Of a DNA stretch of 64,000 nucleotides, positions 45,700 to 55,014 are shown one piece after another; position 1 is the first letter of the stretch, and each line of letters begins with the position of its first letter. The DNA is from Ardenticatenaceae bacterium. GTDB lineage: Bacteria; Chloroflexota; Anaerolineae; Promineifilales; Promineifilaceae. Location of the stretch: positions 1 to 64,000 of the forward strand of contig JACKCC010000010.1 in the NCBI GenBank assembly GCA_020634245.1, written 5' to 3'. The position numbers and the translations under genes were made by a program. The notes beneath the pieces are model-generated. The model did no database searches. It saw nothing but the letters and a program-made list of their open reading frames with translations, and was not told where the DNA came from.

Positions 45700-47135
45700 T
45701 TTTGATGAGGGGTGGATTTAACATAAATATATTTGCATAAAGTGTGACTCCGATTGAGACTATTTTGTGTCAATAAACCAATCTCAAAAGGAGTCATGCA
45801 CATGATAACGGAAGAAACAACGCTAGGCCAAGAAACTGTAGCTAAATTGATGCAATGTGACCCAGTAGTGAGCCAATATAGCGCCTTTTTTCGACCAACT
45901 ACAGTGGTGGCATGTAAAGGAACGAAATGAGGCTGCCCGCGCTTGGCCCGGTACGCCGCCACACCCAGAGAAAGCATATGTCAAAGCGTTGCTCATCAAA
46001 ATCAACGAAAAGTTCGAGTATACGACAGAATTACGCAAGTTTTTGGTTCATCATCCCTTACTCGTCTTGACAATTGGCTTCCGACCTGAATGGGATGAAA
46101 CCCAAGCGTATGGATTTGATATTGAAAGGACAGTACCGACAGCACGCTGGTTACGAGAGAAACAGCGGCGAATAAGTAACGAGATGCTACAGAACTTATT
46201 ACGAGGAACAGTCAAAGATTTGCAGGTTGAGATACCTGATATGGCCAAAACCGCCGCCATTGATACGAAACACATTTATGCTTGGGTGCGCGAAAACAAC
46301 CTGCGCGATACTGTCAGCAACCGATATGACCCAGAAAAACAACTGCGCGGTGACCGGGATTGCAAACTGGGCGTAAAACGGCAGCGCAATCAAGATGAGG
46401 GCAAGGAAAAGGAAGAAAAGGAGTACCTTTGGGGCTACGGAACAGGTGTGATGGCCGCGACTGACCCCCTGTATGGAGATGTGGTTTTGGCTGAATATAC
46501 CCAACCTTTCAACGAAGCCGATATCACCTATTATCCACCGTTATATGAAAGGATGACCCGAAACCTCGGTTTCATTCCAGACAACTTCACGGCCGATGCG
46601 GCCTTTGATGCCTGGTATGTCTATCAACCCTTTGCCGAACACGGTGGTATGGCGGCCATTCCGCTTAATCTGCGTGGTTTTCCAAAACCCAAACTTGGCC
46701 CCAACGGTCATCACCTTTGTCCGCACGGTTCAGAAATGACACCATCTTACACTTATTATGACCGCCATCGGCGTCATCAGGTGCAGATTTTGCGTTGCCC
46801 ACTGTTACATCCAAAACCTACGGAAAAGAGCTGTGACCATGCCCAGTTCATCAAAGGCATAGGGTGTGAAAAGCGTATCAACCACGAATTGGGTGGACGT
46901 TTACGAGTTGCTTTGGATCGTCATTCAGATGAATACAAAGCAATTTACAAACAACGGACATCAACTGAGCGGATCAATAGTCAGGCGAAGGCTTTTGGTA
47001 TCGAACGACCGAAAGTACGTAACATTGATTCTGTTCGTAATTTGAATACGTTGATTTATACTGTTATTAATGTACATGCACTTCAGAGGGTCAAAGAACT
47101 TAATCAGAGATTATGTTAAATCCGACCCTCCTTTG
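45700..47135 (+). mobile_element. Insertion sequence flanked by 13-bp direct repeats
   Basis: The ends carry GAGGGGTGGATTTAACA (left, about 45708-45724) and its partner GAGGGTCGGATTTAACA read on the other strand (right, about 47115-47131), matching at 15 of 17. Outside lie identical ATGTGACAGTCAC copies at 45687-45699 and 47136-47148, most simply a target duplication. This sequence equals the core of the hairpin at 2435-2467, so the element seems to have entered a palindromic repeat. Ends are approximate. Confidence 0.75.
45802..47119 (+). pseudogene. DDE transposase (IS5/IS1182-like), frameshifted
   Basis: Starts at ATG 45802 behind AAAGGAG. The frame breaks after residue 30 at a run of six T (45886-45891). 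Removing one T joins it to the long frame ending at 47119 and restores a continuous protein of about 438 residues. Candidate catalytic residues: aspartates in AIDTKHIYAW and FTADAAFDAW, and glutamate in TSTERINSQAK, typical of the DDE_Tnp_1 group. A CPHG / CPLL Cys pair lies in the insertion region. Probably inactive unless slippage corrects the frame. Confidence 0.88.
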
Positions 47136-47176
47136 ATGTGACAGTCACGTCCAGGTCTAACTTTTTTATAGCGAGG

Positions 47177-48094
47177 TTAGTGAATGGAACTCCCCAAAAA
47201 CGACTGTATTTCCCCAAATGCCGCTTCCGGGCACTCATGCCAGAAATGGCCGCAATGCGGCAGCAGCACATAAGTCACGTCGGCATTAAGCAACGCATCG
47301 CGACTGGCTTCGGCCATCCCCAGACCAAAGGGATCGTCCACGCCATACAAAATCAGCACCGGCACGTGCAAATCGGCCAAATCGGCCGTTAAATCATAAC
47401 CAGCAATGGCTTGCCAGGTTAGTTCGTTAACGGCCGTATCCTCTTCCGGTGCGCCACCCGGATCATCCGTCGCAAACACAAATGCCGGATTAGAAAAATA
47501 AGCAGGCAGGATCGCATCCAGATTATCGCCCAATTCCTCCGGTAGAAGGCCGTCATCCTGCAAAACGGCAACCCGCTGGCTGAAACTGACAAAAGCATCT
47601 TGAATAGCGTCCCACGTTGGCGGGCCGCTGCCCAACAAAATCAACGACTGTACCCGCTCCGGGTAGCGAACCGCATATTCCATCGCCACCAGGCCGCCAA
47701 AGGAGTGGCCCAACACGTGCACCTGTTCCACTCCCAGCGCCGCCCGGATAGCTTCGACATCGGTGGCGTAATCGGCCAGTTCAAAGTTGGCCGGGACCAT
47801 TTCCGGTTTGGTGGAACGGCCGTTACCCCGCTGATCATACGTCACTACCGCCAGTTCTGGCCCGGCGAGCGCCTCCAAACTGCGCATGTAATTGCTGGTC
47901 AGGCCCGGCCCGCCATTGACAGCGATGAGGACGTCACCAGAATCCACTTTCCAAACCGTGCGTACAGACAGGGTGACATCCCCGGCCGGTACTTCTAGCT
48001 CTTGAACAACGGGGACAGTGGAAACGGCCGTGCTGTTACACGCCGCCAGTACAATTACCAGGCCCAAATACAAAAGAAGGCAAATGCGTTTCAT
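47177..48094 (-). CDS. Secreted alpha/beta hydrolase lipoprotein (proline iminopeptidase-like)
   Basis: 305 residues. Signal peptide with lipobox VLAAC. An alpha/beta-hydrolase core follows, with the oxyanion motif NGGPGLTSNYM, the strand YDQRGNGRS, nucleophile elbow GHSFGG (Ser), acid in YGVDDPFG and His in PHCGHFWHE. This layout is that of the prolyl aminopeptidase/epoxide hydrolase branch. Start at ATG 48094 because the signal peptide begins there. Anchored outside the cell; substrate unknown. Confidence 0.9.
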   Translation of the reverse strand: MKRICLLLYLGLVIVLAACNSTAVSTVPVVQELEVPAGDVTLSVRTVWKVDSGDVLIAVNGGPGLTSNYMRSLEALAGPELAVVTYDQRGNGRSTKPEMVPANFELADYATDVEAIRAALGVEQVHVLGHSFGGLVAMEYAVRYPERVQSLILLGSGPPTWDAIQDAFVSFSQRVAVLQDDGLLPEELGDNLDAILPAYFSNPAFVFATDDPGGAPEEDTAVNELTWQAIAGYDLTADLADLHVPVLILYGVDDPFGLGMAEASRDALLNADVTYVLLPHCGHFWHECPEAAFGEIQSFLGSSIH

Positions 48095-48230
48095 CCGCTT
48101 TATTATACGCGTTAGATAAACCACAAAAAGCCTTTTGACGAAAAACGCCCAATTTCTTTTTGGTTTACTCAGGGGAAACGGGAGAATCATCGTTTTCTTA
48201 ATTCAAATGACTATCCCGTTTTCACCTAAA

Positions 48231-48398
48231 TCAATTCAATCTCTCAACAATGAGTAAAAAATCGACATAAGTAGCCGGGACAGGCGTCACATTGGGAATA
48301 ATGGCTACTACCTCACCTTCCAGGCTGTTCAAAAATAGTTCCAATTTCTTTTCATCACGACTCATTCGTATGCTAAAACGGTGAACACGGTATCTCAT
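48231..48398 (-). CDS. Small protein (55 aa), unknown family
   Basis: Starts at ATG 48398 behind AGAGAG. The product begins MRYRVHRFSIRMSRDEKKLE and ends in VDFLLIVERLN. Alternating charge and the pattern of a beta-alpha-beta half resemble short conserved proteins that I have seen in Chloroflexota, but no name can be given. Lies between the SdrD-like and hydrolase genes on the same strand. Confidence 0.65.
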   Translation of the reverse strand: MRYRVHRFSIRMSRDEKKLELFLNSLEGEVVAIIPNVTPVPATYVDFLLIVERLN

Positions 48399-48419
48399 CG
48401 CATTCTCTCTTTTACCAGT

Positions 48420-48449
48420 CCTCCCGGAGAACGACCTGTCTCCGGGAGG
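48420..48449. terminator. Hairpin after SdrD-like gene
   Basis: CCTCCCGGAGA and TCTCCGGGAGG form a perfect 11-bp GC-rich stem with an 8-nt loop, 16 bp beyond the stop at 48466. The T-run is on the plus-strand side only, so its direction is unsure. Confidence 0.55.
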
Positions 48450-48465
48450 CGGTTAAAATAAATTT

Positions 48466-48993
48466 TTAACTATCCGACGCCAAAGGTGCAATGCCGAAAT
48501 CGATCCAGGGGCTGTCCAAGCAGGTAACACAGTAAATTGGGTTAGGTGAAGTGGCGTAATAGCCTTCGGGTACGGTCAGATGAATTTCCATCCGCACATC
48601 TTCAGCCCAGACCGGGAGGCCCCAGGTGCCGCTGCACGGCCGTACCGGGTTGGGATTAATTTCACCATCGATTACCAAATCTTGCTGCGTGCAGGCCACT
48701 TTTTCATGCTCTTCCAATTCACGATAAGGGGCACTTTCAACTTCATATTCATCATAGGCCGGAGTGATTACCGTAATGGTCGCCCCCACATAGCGGTTCA
48801 CTTCTTCATCTTCAACCCATTGATAAACCCCGCCGTAACCGGCTTCGCCCACATCCCAGACGCCATTGAGGTTATCGTCGATATAAACCAGGCCCTGCAT
48901 ATCAAAACGAGCCGCAGAAACCGTAGATGAGCTAACAACCAGCACCAGCAAAAGAATTGCTGCCAATGCGGTGAGCTTCTTGATAGTTGACAT
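48466..48993 (-). CDS. Secreted protein with SdrD_B-like domain
   Basis: 175 residues with a signal peptide (KKLTALAAILLLVLVVSSSTVSA). The motif YIDDNLNGVWDVGEAGYGGV at about 37-56 is the start of an SdrD_B-type (Cna-B-like) beta-sandwich, where Asp/Asn residues bind Ca2+. Four cysteines in the second half could form disulfides. The ATG at 48993 follows AAAGGAG. Probably a surface or secreted protein; no anchor motif seen. Confidence 0.8.
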   Translation of the reverse strand: MSTIKKLTALAAILLLVLVVSSSTVSAARFDMQGLVYIDDNLNGVWDVGEAGYGGVYQWVEDEEVNRYVGATITVITPAYDEYEVESAPYRELEEHEKVACTQQDLVIDGEINPNPVRPCSGTWGLPVWAEDVRMEIHLTVPEGYYATSPNPIYCVTCLDSPWIDFGIAPLASDS

Positions 48994-49071
48994 GATTTTT
49001 ACTCCTTTTGTGGCCCTGATAAGGACCAATACATAACACGTAAATCTCTCCAATACAGATTTCATTGCTTA

Positions 49072-49098
49072 CTATTTTGGAACGCCATTTCTGACCAT
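49072..49098 (-). other. Possible 8-codon leader ORF
   Basis: An AAAGGAG site with ideal spacing precedes ATG and encodes MVRNGVPK followed by TAG, about 80 bp upstream of the secreted-protein gene start. It may be a leader peptide or coincidence. Confidence 0.25.
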
Positions 49099-49116
49099 AA
49101 TATGCTCCTTTACCAT

Positions 49117-49149
49117 ACCGGACAGGGATGACACCCTAGCCTGTCCGGT
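49117..49149. terminator. Hairpin after the DUF1189 gene
   Basis: ACCGGACAGG pairs perfectly with CCTGTCCGGT (10 bp, 13-nt loop), 8 bp beyond the stop at 49157. No strong T-run on the minus strand. Confidence 0.5.
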
Positions 49150-49156
49150 TAAAACA

Positions 49157-50224
49157 TTACTCTTGGGGGGCAATTTTTCTTGATTCGACGGCACCCGATT
49201 GCGCCGCCAACAGTTCCAATGCAAACAGAATGAGGAAGGTGATAACGGCCGTTAACCACACAATCGCCGCCCCCTTCTCCCACTGATAAATCACGTCCAG
49301 CGCCAACACCACCAACATGGGCAGACCGATCAATGCCCGCCAGGCGCGTAACGGCCGTTGCCCACGCAAAAAATCACCCGCCTGCCGGTCGGCGGCGGCG
49401 GCCACCAAACTAACGACCCAGCCAGCCAACAACAACAGCGTAAACATACTGAAGAAATCAATATCCACCCGATCCAGCAAATAATGAGCATACGCCGCCG
49501 GAACGGCTGCGTACAAGCCTGTTGTCCAAACCGGGCCAAAACCGATACCCGGCTTCACCTGGTCGGCAACAAACCAAACCACAAGTGCCAGCATCGTCAC
49601 ATAAATCAGCCCCAGGATGACGCGCCAAAAAGCCAGGCCCAAAAAGACCGTCACCTGCAAGCCGCTCAAAATCCGCTGCGCCACCTCGGCATTGATTTCG
49701 ATAGTGCGCTGCCGCAAAAAAGGCAAATTCAATGGTGTCGTTTGTATATTCCCGTTGTCATCAATGCTGACCAGTTTAGTTTTGGTCAACACCAATCCCG
49801 ATTCGTAATCGCCTAATTCTTCGCCGGTGTACTGACCGGTGGTATCGAAAACAACCAGGTTACGGCCGTCATCCACAGCCACGAACGGCTCCGGGCCATG
49901 CACCACAGCTTCACCGTTGGCAATGGTCACAGCCGGAACCTTGCCCTCGTCAAATGCCGCATTCACATCATCCCGGAACGGCCGCATCGCATACACAACC
50001 TGTCCCGTCTGCAATCCGGCCAAAATCAGGCCAAACAGCACGAAAAAGAGCACGGCCGTTAGCCGCCGCCGCGCTGCATGATAATAAAACGAAGGGCTGC
50101 ATCCCGACAAAACCAGTCCGCTTCCCCAAATTTGCCACCACGCGGGTTTGGAACGGCCGTTCTCCTTCAACACATCTTCCGGCAGCAACGTTTCATCTTT
50201 CAATTTCTTAATATCCTGTTCCAT
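49157..50224 (-). CDS. DUF1189-family membrane protein
   Basis: 355 residues. A first helix at about 53-75 is followed by an extracytoplasmic domain (about 78-180, with VTIANGEAVVHGPEPFVAVDD) and then five or six helices to the C-terminus. This matches the DUF1189 pattern of one helix, an outside domain and a C-terminal membrane block. Function unknown. ATG 50224 is behind GAGG. It follows the glycine-zipper gene by 40 bp. Confidence 0.78.
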   Translation of the reverse strand: MEQDIKKLKDETLLPEDVLKENGRSKPAWWQIWGSGLVLSGCSPSFYYHAARRRLTAVLFFVLFGLILAGLQTGQVVYAMRPFRDDVNAAFDEGKVPAVTIANGEAVVHGPEPFVAVDDGRNLVVFDTTGQYTGEELGDYESGLVLTKTKLVSIDDNGNIQTTPLNLPFLRQRTIEINAEVAQRILSGLQVTVFLGLAFWRVILGLIYVTMLALVVWFVADQVKPGIGFGPVWTTGLYAAVPAAYAHYLLDRVDIDFFSMFTLLLLAGWVVSLVAAAADRQAGDFLRGQRPLRAWRALIGLPMLVVLALDVIYQWEKGAAIVWLTAVITFLILFALELLAAQSGAVESRKIAPQE

Positions 50225-50264
50225 CGTCAAACCTCATCAGGCGCAGCCAGCGCCAATCCATCTA

Positions 50265-50474
50265 TCAATCCTTCCTGTTAAGCTGCTCTAAACCGGAGCC
50301 TAAAGCAACGCCCAGTGTCAGACCGCCACCGGTAAAAATCGCCATAAAAGCCATATTGTCCATCGCAATACCCAAGACAATCCCGACAGCGCTGCCAAAC
50401 AGCAGTCCCAGGCTTAATCCCAATGCCATATAATTTGTTTGGTTCGGTTCTGACCTTTTAGAATCTTTATCCAT
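50265..50474 (-). CDS. Small glycine-zipper membrane protein (69 aa)
   Basis: Two helices (about 17-36 and 42-60), both Gly-rich with GxxxG spacing, and polar ends. ATG at 50474 behind AAAGGAAA. It lies between the KGHLD-motif gene and the DUF1189 gene. Such proteins can oligomerise in the membrane. No family name known. Confidence 0.75.
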   Translation of the reverse strand: MDKDSKRSEPNQTNYMALGLSLGLLFGSAVGIVLGIAMDNMAFMAIFTGGGLTLGVALGSGLEQLNRKD

Positions 50475-50492
50475 CGATCTTTCCTTTGATGA

Positions 50493-50747
50493 TTAGTCAC
50501 CATTTTGGGCCAAAGCCGTGTTATTCACCCGCTGCACACTGAGCAGCGGCAAACCCAAATCACGTAATTTGGCCAACACACCATGCAGCGCCGCCTGATC
50601 AGTCACCGGTCCAGTCAAAAGCGTCTCGTCATCTTCCAGGTTGGTAATCGTCAGTCCGCCAAACCAATCCGACCATTGCTGGTCAAGGTGGCCTTTTATC
50701 CGGATAGCGTAGATGCTGGGGGTATCAAATTTCCGGCTGTTCGTCAT
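50493..50747 (-). CDS. Small KGHLD-motif protein, copy 1
   Basis: 84 residues from ATG 50747 (GGAGG site). It shares the pattern IKGHLD-W-DWF-GLTIT-D-TLL-G-V-DQAALHGV with the gene at 63681-63914, so the two are paralogs. Predicted as one alpha/beta domain without helices for the membrane. Its place right behind a LuxR/MalT-type ATPase regulator and the second copy at the window edge suggest a recurrent small partner gene. Function unknown. Confidence 0.82.
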   Translation of the reverse strand: MTNSRKFDTPSIYAIRIKGHLDQQWSDWFGGLTITNLEDDETLLTGPVTDQAALHGVLAKLRDLGLPLLSVQRVNNTALAQNGD

Positions 50748-50782
50748 GAGGCGGCCTCCCGGCAAAATGCGGCGCAAACCCG

Positions 50783-51013
50783 CTACCATTGATAATAGAC
50801 TTTTTTCCAGGCCATTGGCTGGGTACAGCGGGCGGCGCAGCGCGCTTGCAAGCGATGCCCCCACTTCACCAGCAGCCGTCCTATGGCCGCACCAATGGTC
50901 ATGTGCCAGGGAGAATCATTAACGGCGTGACGGACGAAACGGCCGTATTCAGCCCAGCGCAGTTTCTCCTCACGCCGTAATTCTTCTACCAATACATCAC
51001 GCATCGTCAACAT
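50783..51013 (-). CDS. Small basic protein downstream of the LuxR-type regulator (76 aa)
   Basis: Starts at ATG 51013 or 51004 (MLTMRDVLVEEL). Pattern EEKLRWAEYGRFVRHAV followed by IGRLLVKWGHRLQARC suggests two amphipathic helices, the second membrane-associating. The ribosome site is weak. It lies between the regulator and the KGHLD gene with no room for other signals, so it is probably part of their transcript. Confidence 0.55.
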   Translation of the reverse strand: MLTMRDVLVEELRREEKLRWAEYGRFVRHAVNDSPWHMTIGAAIGRLLVKWGHRLQARCAARCTQPMAWKKVYYQW

Positions 51014-51155
51014 GACACACACCAACCATTACATCAAAGACGGCCGTTCAGCCGCTGCCTTTTACCTATGGGATTAGAATAAGAATCAACTGGGGGAGAT
51101 GTAATCCCCTACTTTGGGGGATTCGTGCGCAAAAATACGCCACCCGCGCTGAAAT

Positions 51156-53891
51156 TTACACGAGAAGTCTAAGTGCCTCGGCACGGACAACAGCATCGGC
51201 CCGGCTGTGAACGTTGAGCTTGCTGTAAATATTTTTGATGTGCGAACGCACTGTGCTGGGAGCAACAAACAGTTCCTCGGCAATTTCCGTGCTGGAAAGA
51301 TGGGTCGGCAGCAGCCGCAGCACATCCAGTTCCCGCTCGCTTAATGGGTCAACAAGCGATGAGGCAGGATAGGTGGGTGAGAAAACGGCCGTTTCCCCGC
51401 CATCAACCGCCAAAGCCGCCATAAGTTCCGTCACATAGTCCCCGTTCACATCATGAACCAGAGGATACAGCAGCTCGCCCAGCACCGGCCCTTCATCCAC
51501 AAACAGACGTACATAACCACCCGGCCGAGCCAACATCACCGCCCTGGCCAGTGCCCGATATGCCGCCTCCATCTGCGCCGCCGACCGATGCGCCAGCGCC
51601 TGCAAAATCAACACTTGAATTTCTTCCTGCACCCAGCCGGCCCGCTCCGCCGCCGCCAGCAGCCGATCCAGCAGCGCTAACGCCTGTGCCAGATACGGGC
51701 CATCCGGCTCCCGCTGTCCCTGGACCAACAGCAGCCGCGCCAGATTGCGGTGGTGCAGATCATGATGATAACTGAGTGTTCCATCGATTGTTAAGCCGCT
51801 GGTTTGGCCCCAGTGTACGGCCGTCTCCCAATCCCCTATCCGCAGCCAATACCGCAGGTAACATTCATCCAGCCAGCAGCCCAGCCAGGGATCAACGGCC
51901 GTGCCTTCCATCACCCGCCGTGCCTGCTGCAGCGCCGCCAGCGCCGAATCCAACCGCCCTAAAGTCAAATACAATCGGGCCTGAATGATATAGGCGTCAG
52001 TCAACACATCCGACTGTCCCATTGCCACACAAATTGCCAGGCCCTCCTCAAAATACGTCTGCGCCTTCGCCAAATCGTTCCATTCGCGCCACAAATTAGC
52101 CAGCCGGATCAGGGGAAATCCAACACTGACAATATTCTGGCCGCTGCGCCGCGCCGACAATGCCAATGCCTCTTCATAAGTCTGGCCAGCCGTGACCAAT
52201 CTCCCCTGCTTCTCCTGCTGTAAACCGGCATAACAGGCCGCCAGAACCGCCACCGAACGGTCGCCCAACTGCCGTGCCCCGGTCGCCGCCTGCGCAAAAG
52301 TTGCTTCCGATTGGCGGGTATTTCCCTGTGCCCAATAGGCGCCGCCCAGCGCCACCAGCGTCGTCATCCGCCAGGGGTCGGTCTGTGGCAAATTGGCCAG
52401 CGCCTTTTGCGCCTGCTCGACAACGCTGGTTACATCGCCGGTGACCAATGCCCAATGTGCCCGCCGTGCGGCAATATGACCAATCAACCGCGTGTCTTCC
52501 GGTTCACCGGCTGCCTGTTCGGCATGACGCAGCCATAACTCAACCTGCTCCCGCAGGCCGACCCATTGATTGATGTAGGCATGATGGACACACAGCCACG
52601 GCCGTTGCCGAATCACCTCATCCGGCAGCAGCGACAGCCACTCGGCCAGCGTGATCTCCCGGTTAACTTTCAACACATCAAAAGCACACTGCTCCACCAG
52701 ATCGGCTGCCCGTTCCATATCTCCGGCAGCCAGCGCATGAGTCACCGCCTCGTCAAACTGCCCCTGCTCTTCAAACCAACGGCTGGCCCGGCCGTGCAAA
52801 TCGGGCAGCGCATCGGGCCAGGTTTGCTGCAGGCGATTGGCTAGTACATCGGCAAATAGATGATGGTAGCGGAACCAGCGCCATTCATCATCCAGCGCCA
52901 CCAGGAACAGATTGGACTGGGCCAACTGATGCAGAATTACATTGCTGTCGGCACGGTCGGTGACGGCCTGGCACAACGGCGCACTCATTTGCTCTAAAAC
53001 GGCCGTTTTCAACAAAAATTCCTGGATGGCCGACGGCTGCTGTTCAACGACTTCTTCGATCAAATAATCAAGCACAAAGCGATGACTGGTGCTGAAATTG
53101 GCGATAAACGCCTCCGGATCGGGCCGATTTTGCAGGGATAGAGCCGCCATTTGCAGTCCGGCGGGCCAGCCTTCGGTACGTTCATCCAGCGTCATCACAG
53201 CATCCGGGGAGAGGTTGAGAGACATGACCTGATTGAGGAATACGGCCGTCTCCTCCTGGCTAAAACGCAAATCCAGGGCACGAATTTCATTGATTTCATG
53301 ACGCGCCCGCCAGCGGGCCAGCGGCCAGGGCGGGTCGGCCCGGCCGCACACAACCAGATGCAGGGATGGCGGCAAATGTGTTAGAAAGAAAATCAGCCCT
53401 TCGTGAATTGGCTCAGCCTCAATGACGTGGAAATCATCCAAAACCAGGACTGCCAGTTCCGGCAGCACGGCTAATTCATTGATTAACTCGGTGAAAATGC
53501 CCTCGCCGGGCGGTGATTGGGTTTGCTGCCAGCGTTCCAGTGCAGGCTGGCCCAGACCGGGGCTGATGGTTTGTAAAGCGGTGATCACGTAGGCCCAAAA
53601 ACGGGCCGGATCGTTGTCTCGCCTATCCAGCGAAAGCCAGGCTACAGATCGACCACATTGGGCCGCGCAAACGCTCATCAGCGAGCTTTTGCCGAAACCG
53701 GCCGGAGCGGAAATGAGGGTTAATTTACGCGCCAAACCGGCCTGCAATTGGTCAACCAGCTGCGGCCGGGGCACCATTGTTTCTCTTTGTCGGGGAATGT
53801 ATAGCTTGGTGGTGAGGAGAGACGGCCGTTTCTCCTGCACTGGCTCTGACGGCATCCACCCACTGTCAACCGCCGTCACAATAACCTCCAC
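51156..53891 (-). CDS. LuxR-family ATPase regulator (LAL/MalT-like)
   Basis: 911 residues. STAND NTPase at the N-terminus with Walker A SAPAGFGKSS (about 62-71) and LVLDDFH (Walker B, about 148-154); a winged-helix and long TPR-like helical middle (about 350-820); C-terminal LuxR HTH (about 845-911) with LSERELDVLRLLPTHLSSTE. Such regulators bind a ligand, oligomerise with ATP and activate transcription. The start is a GTG at 53891 or GTG 53879 (GGAGG five bases before); ATG 53855 is also possible. It heads a transcript with the two tiny genes downstream and could control the membrane-protein genes on either side. Confidence 0.93.
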   Translation of the reverse strand: MEVIVTAVDSGWMPSEPVQEKRPSLLTTKLYIPRQRETMVPRPQLVDQLQAGLARKLTLISAPAGFGKSSLMSVCAAQCGRSVAWLSLDRRDNDPARFWAYVITALQTISPGLGQPALERWQQTQSPPGEGIFTELINELAVLPELAVLVLDDFHVIEAEPIHEGLIFFLTHLPPSLHLVVCGRADPPWPLARWRARHEINEIRALDLRFSQEETAVFLNQVMSLNLSPDAVMTLDERTEGWPAGLQMAALSLQNRPDPEAFIANFSTSHRFVLDYLIEEVVEQQPSAIQEFLLKTAVLEQMSAPLCQAVTDRADSNVILHQLAQSNLFLVALDDEWRWFRYHHLFADVLANRLQQTWPDALPDLHGRASRWFEEQGQFDEAVTHALAAGDMERAADLVEQCAFDVLKVNREITLAEWLSLLPDEVIRQRPWLCVHHAYINQWVGLREQVELWLRHAEQAAGEPEDTRLIGHIAARRAHWALVTGDVTSVVEQAQKALANLPQTDPWRMTTLVALGGAYWAQGNTRQSEATFAQAATGARQLGDRSVAVLAACYAGLQQEKQGRLVTAGQTYEEALALSARRSGQNIVSVGFPLIRLANLWREWNDLAKAQTYFEEGLAICVAMGQSDVLTDAYIIQARLYLTLGRLDSALAALQQARRVMEGTAVDPWLGCWLDECYLRYWLRIGDWETAVHWGQTSGLTIDGTLSYHHDLHHRNLARLLLVQGQREPDGPYLAQALALLDRLLAAAERAGWVQEEIQVLILQALAHRSAAQMEAAYRALARAVMLARPGGYVRLFVDEGPVLGELLYPLVHDVNGDYVTELMAALAVDGGETAVFSPTYPASSLVDPLSERELDVLRLLPTHLSSTEIAEELFVAPSTVRSHIKNIYSKLNVHSRADAVVRAEALRLLV

Positions 53892-53972
53892 AAACGAACA
53901 GACAGTCAGATTTTCATTATAGCAGATTTAGGTAGGAAACGGCCGTTTTCTTTTAACTGTGCGCCTGCCCGA

Positions 53973-54422
53973 TTATTCGGCGGCGCACCAATATTGCAGC
54001 TCGGCCGTAGAGTCAGGCGCATAGCTGTAATTCAGCCCGGTGAAACCGTGCCCGCCCACAAACTGGTTTTGCGGGCCGCCGTTGGTTTCTAATTGGAAGA
54101 GTGTGCTGTGGTAAACGGCCGTTTCCGCCGCACCTGTGCTGAGCGAAGCCGAAGCATCCGTCACCCACACCCGCAAATTGCGCTCATTGTCCGCCCCGCC
54201 CGCATCGTAGGCCGCATGGAACATCATCTCGCCAAACGTGGCCCTCAATTCGTCGTCCACATCGGTAAAGGTGAAGGTCTCCTCTTGCTCAATGCCTACC
54301 TCGGTGCTGCTGCGGTAAGCGGCCGTACAAACGATTGATTCTGCTTGGGGAGCGACATCTGCCTCGCCCCCGCCACAAGCTGCCAGCAGCAGCCCCAATA
54401 ATAAAATCCAAACTTTTCGCAT
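53973..54422 (-). CDS. Lipoprotein, unknown function
   Basis: 149 residues. Signal peptide with lipobox LLLAAC followed by GGGE. Mature part acidic, with two cysteines (near residues 32 and 146) and YRSSTEVGIEQEETFTF; probably a small beta-sandwich. ATG 54422 is preferred over 54425 for spacing to AGGAG. No family recognised. It ends a minus-strand run of small membrane genes. Confidence 0.8.
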   Translation of the reverse strand: MRKVWILLLGLLLAACGGGEADVAPQAESIVCTAAYRSSTEVGIEQEETFTFTDVDDELRATFGEMMFHAAYDAGGADNERNLRVWVTDASASLSTGAAETAVYHSTLFQLETNGGPQNQFVGGHGFTGLNYSYAPDSTAELQYWCAAE

Positions 54423-54500
54423 CATTTTCTCCTTTGTAACAGTGGGTCGGATTGGCAATCCGACCTATGATTTTCATTTATGGCAGGCCATTACTTGGCC

Positions 54501-54914
54501 TTAATTCGTCGGCGATGCGGCCACAATCAGGCAGGCCACAGCCATTAAAATCGTCATCGGCCCAAACAGAAAGCGCTCCACCGCGCTAACCGAAGCAAAA
54601 TTGCCCAGCGTGTTTAGCACCATGTAGCCCGTCACCACCCAGGCGGCAAGGCGAACGGCCGTTGGCGGTGGCACACTGCCCACCAACCCCGCCCGGTAGC
54701 GGATGATGTAGATGAAAGCGCCCAAAATCACCGCTGCCACCACACTGGTCAATCGCATCGTCAGGGTCAGCTCCGTTTGCCGCCCGCCCCACAGCATGGA
54801 CACGGGGAAAACGCCCGCCGCCGCCAACAGCTGCACGCCGATGAAGATGGCAAAGAGTGCCGTAGCGATATTGGCCGCAAGTTGTACAAAATTGGGTTTC
54901 GAAAGATAAGTCAT
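54501..54914 (-). CDS. Four-helix membrane protein, unknown
   Basis: 137 residues with four hydrophobic helices and short polar loops; ATG 54914 with AGGAG eight bases upstream. No signature residues. The helix arrangement resembles small DoxX-like or DUF4345-like proteins, but I cannot assign it. Lies 78 bp before the lipoprotein gene. Confidence 0.72.
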   Translation of the reverse strand: MTYLSKPNFVQLAANIATALFAIFIGVQLLAAAGVFPVSMLWGGRQTELTLTMRLTSVVAAVILGAFIYIIRYRAGLVGSVPPPTAVRLAAWVVTGYMVLNTLGNFASVSAVERFLFGPMTILMAVACLIVAASPTN

Positions 54915-55014
54915 GCTATTTCTCCTAATTTTTGTTTCGGTAATGTTGATTTCATTCTTCACGGTGGGCAATAGCACGCTATTACCCTACCACAAAAATC
55001 CGCGTCAATCCGCG

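Noticed and set aside
45395..45724. 109-codon minus-strand frame upstream of cysD
   Set aside because: No ribosome site or motif, and it spans the insertion-element boundary.
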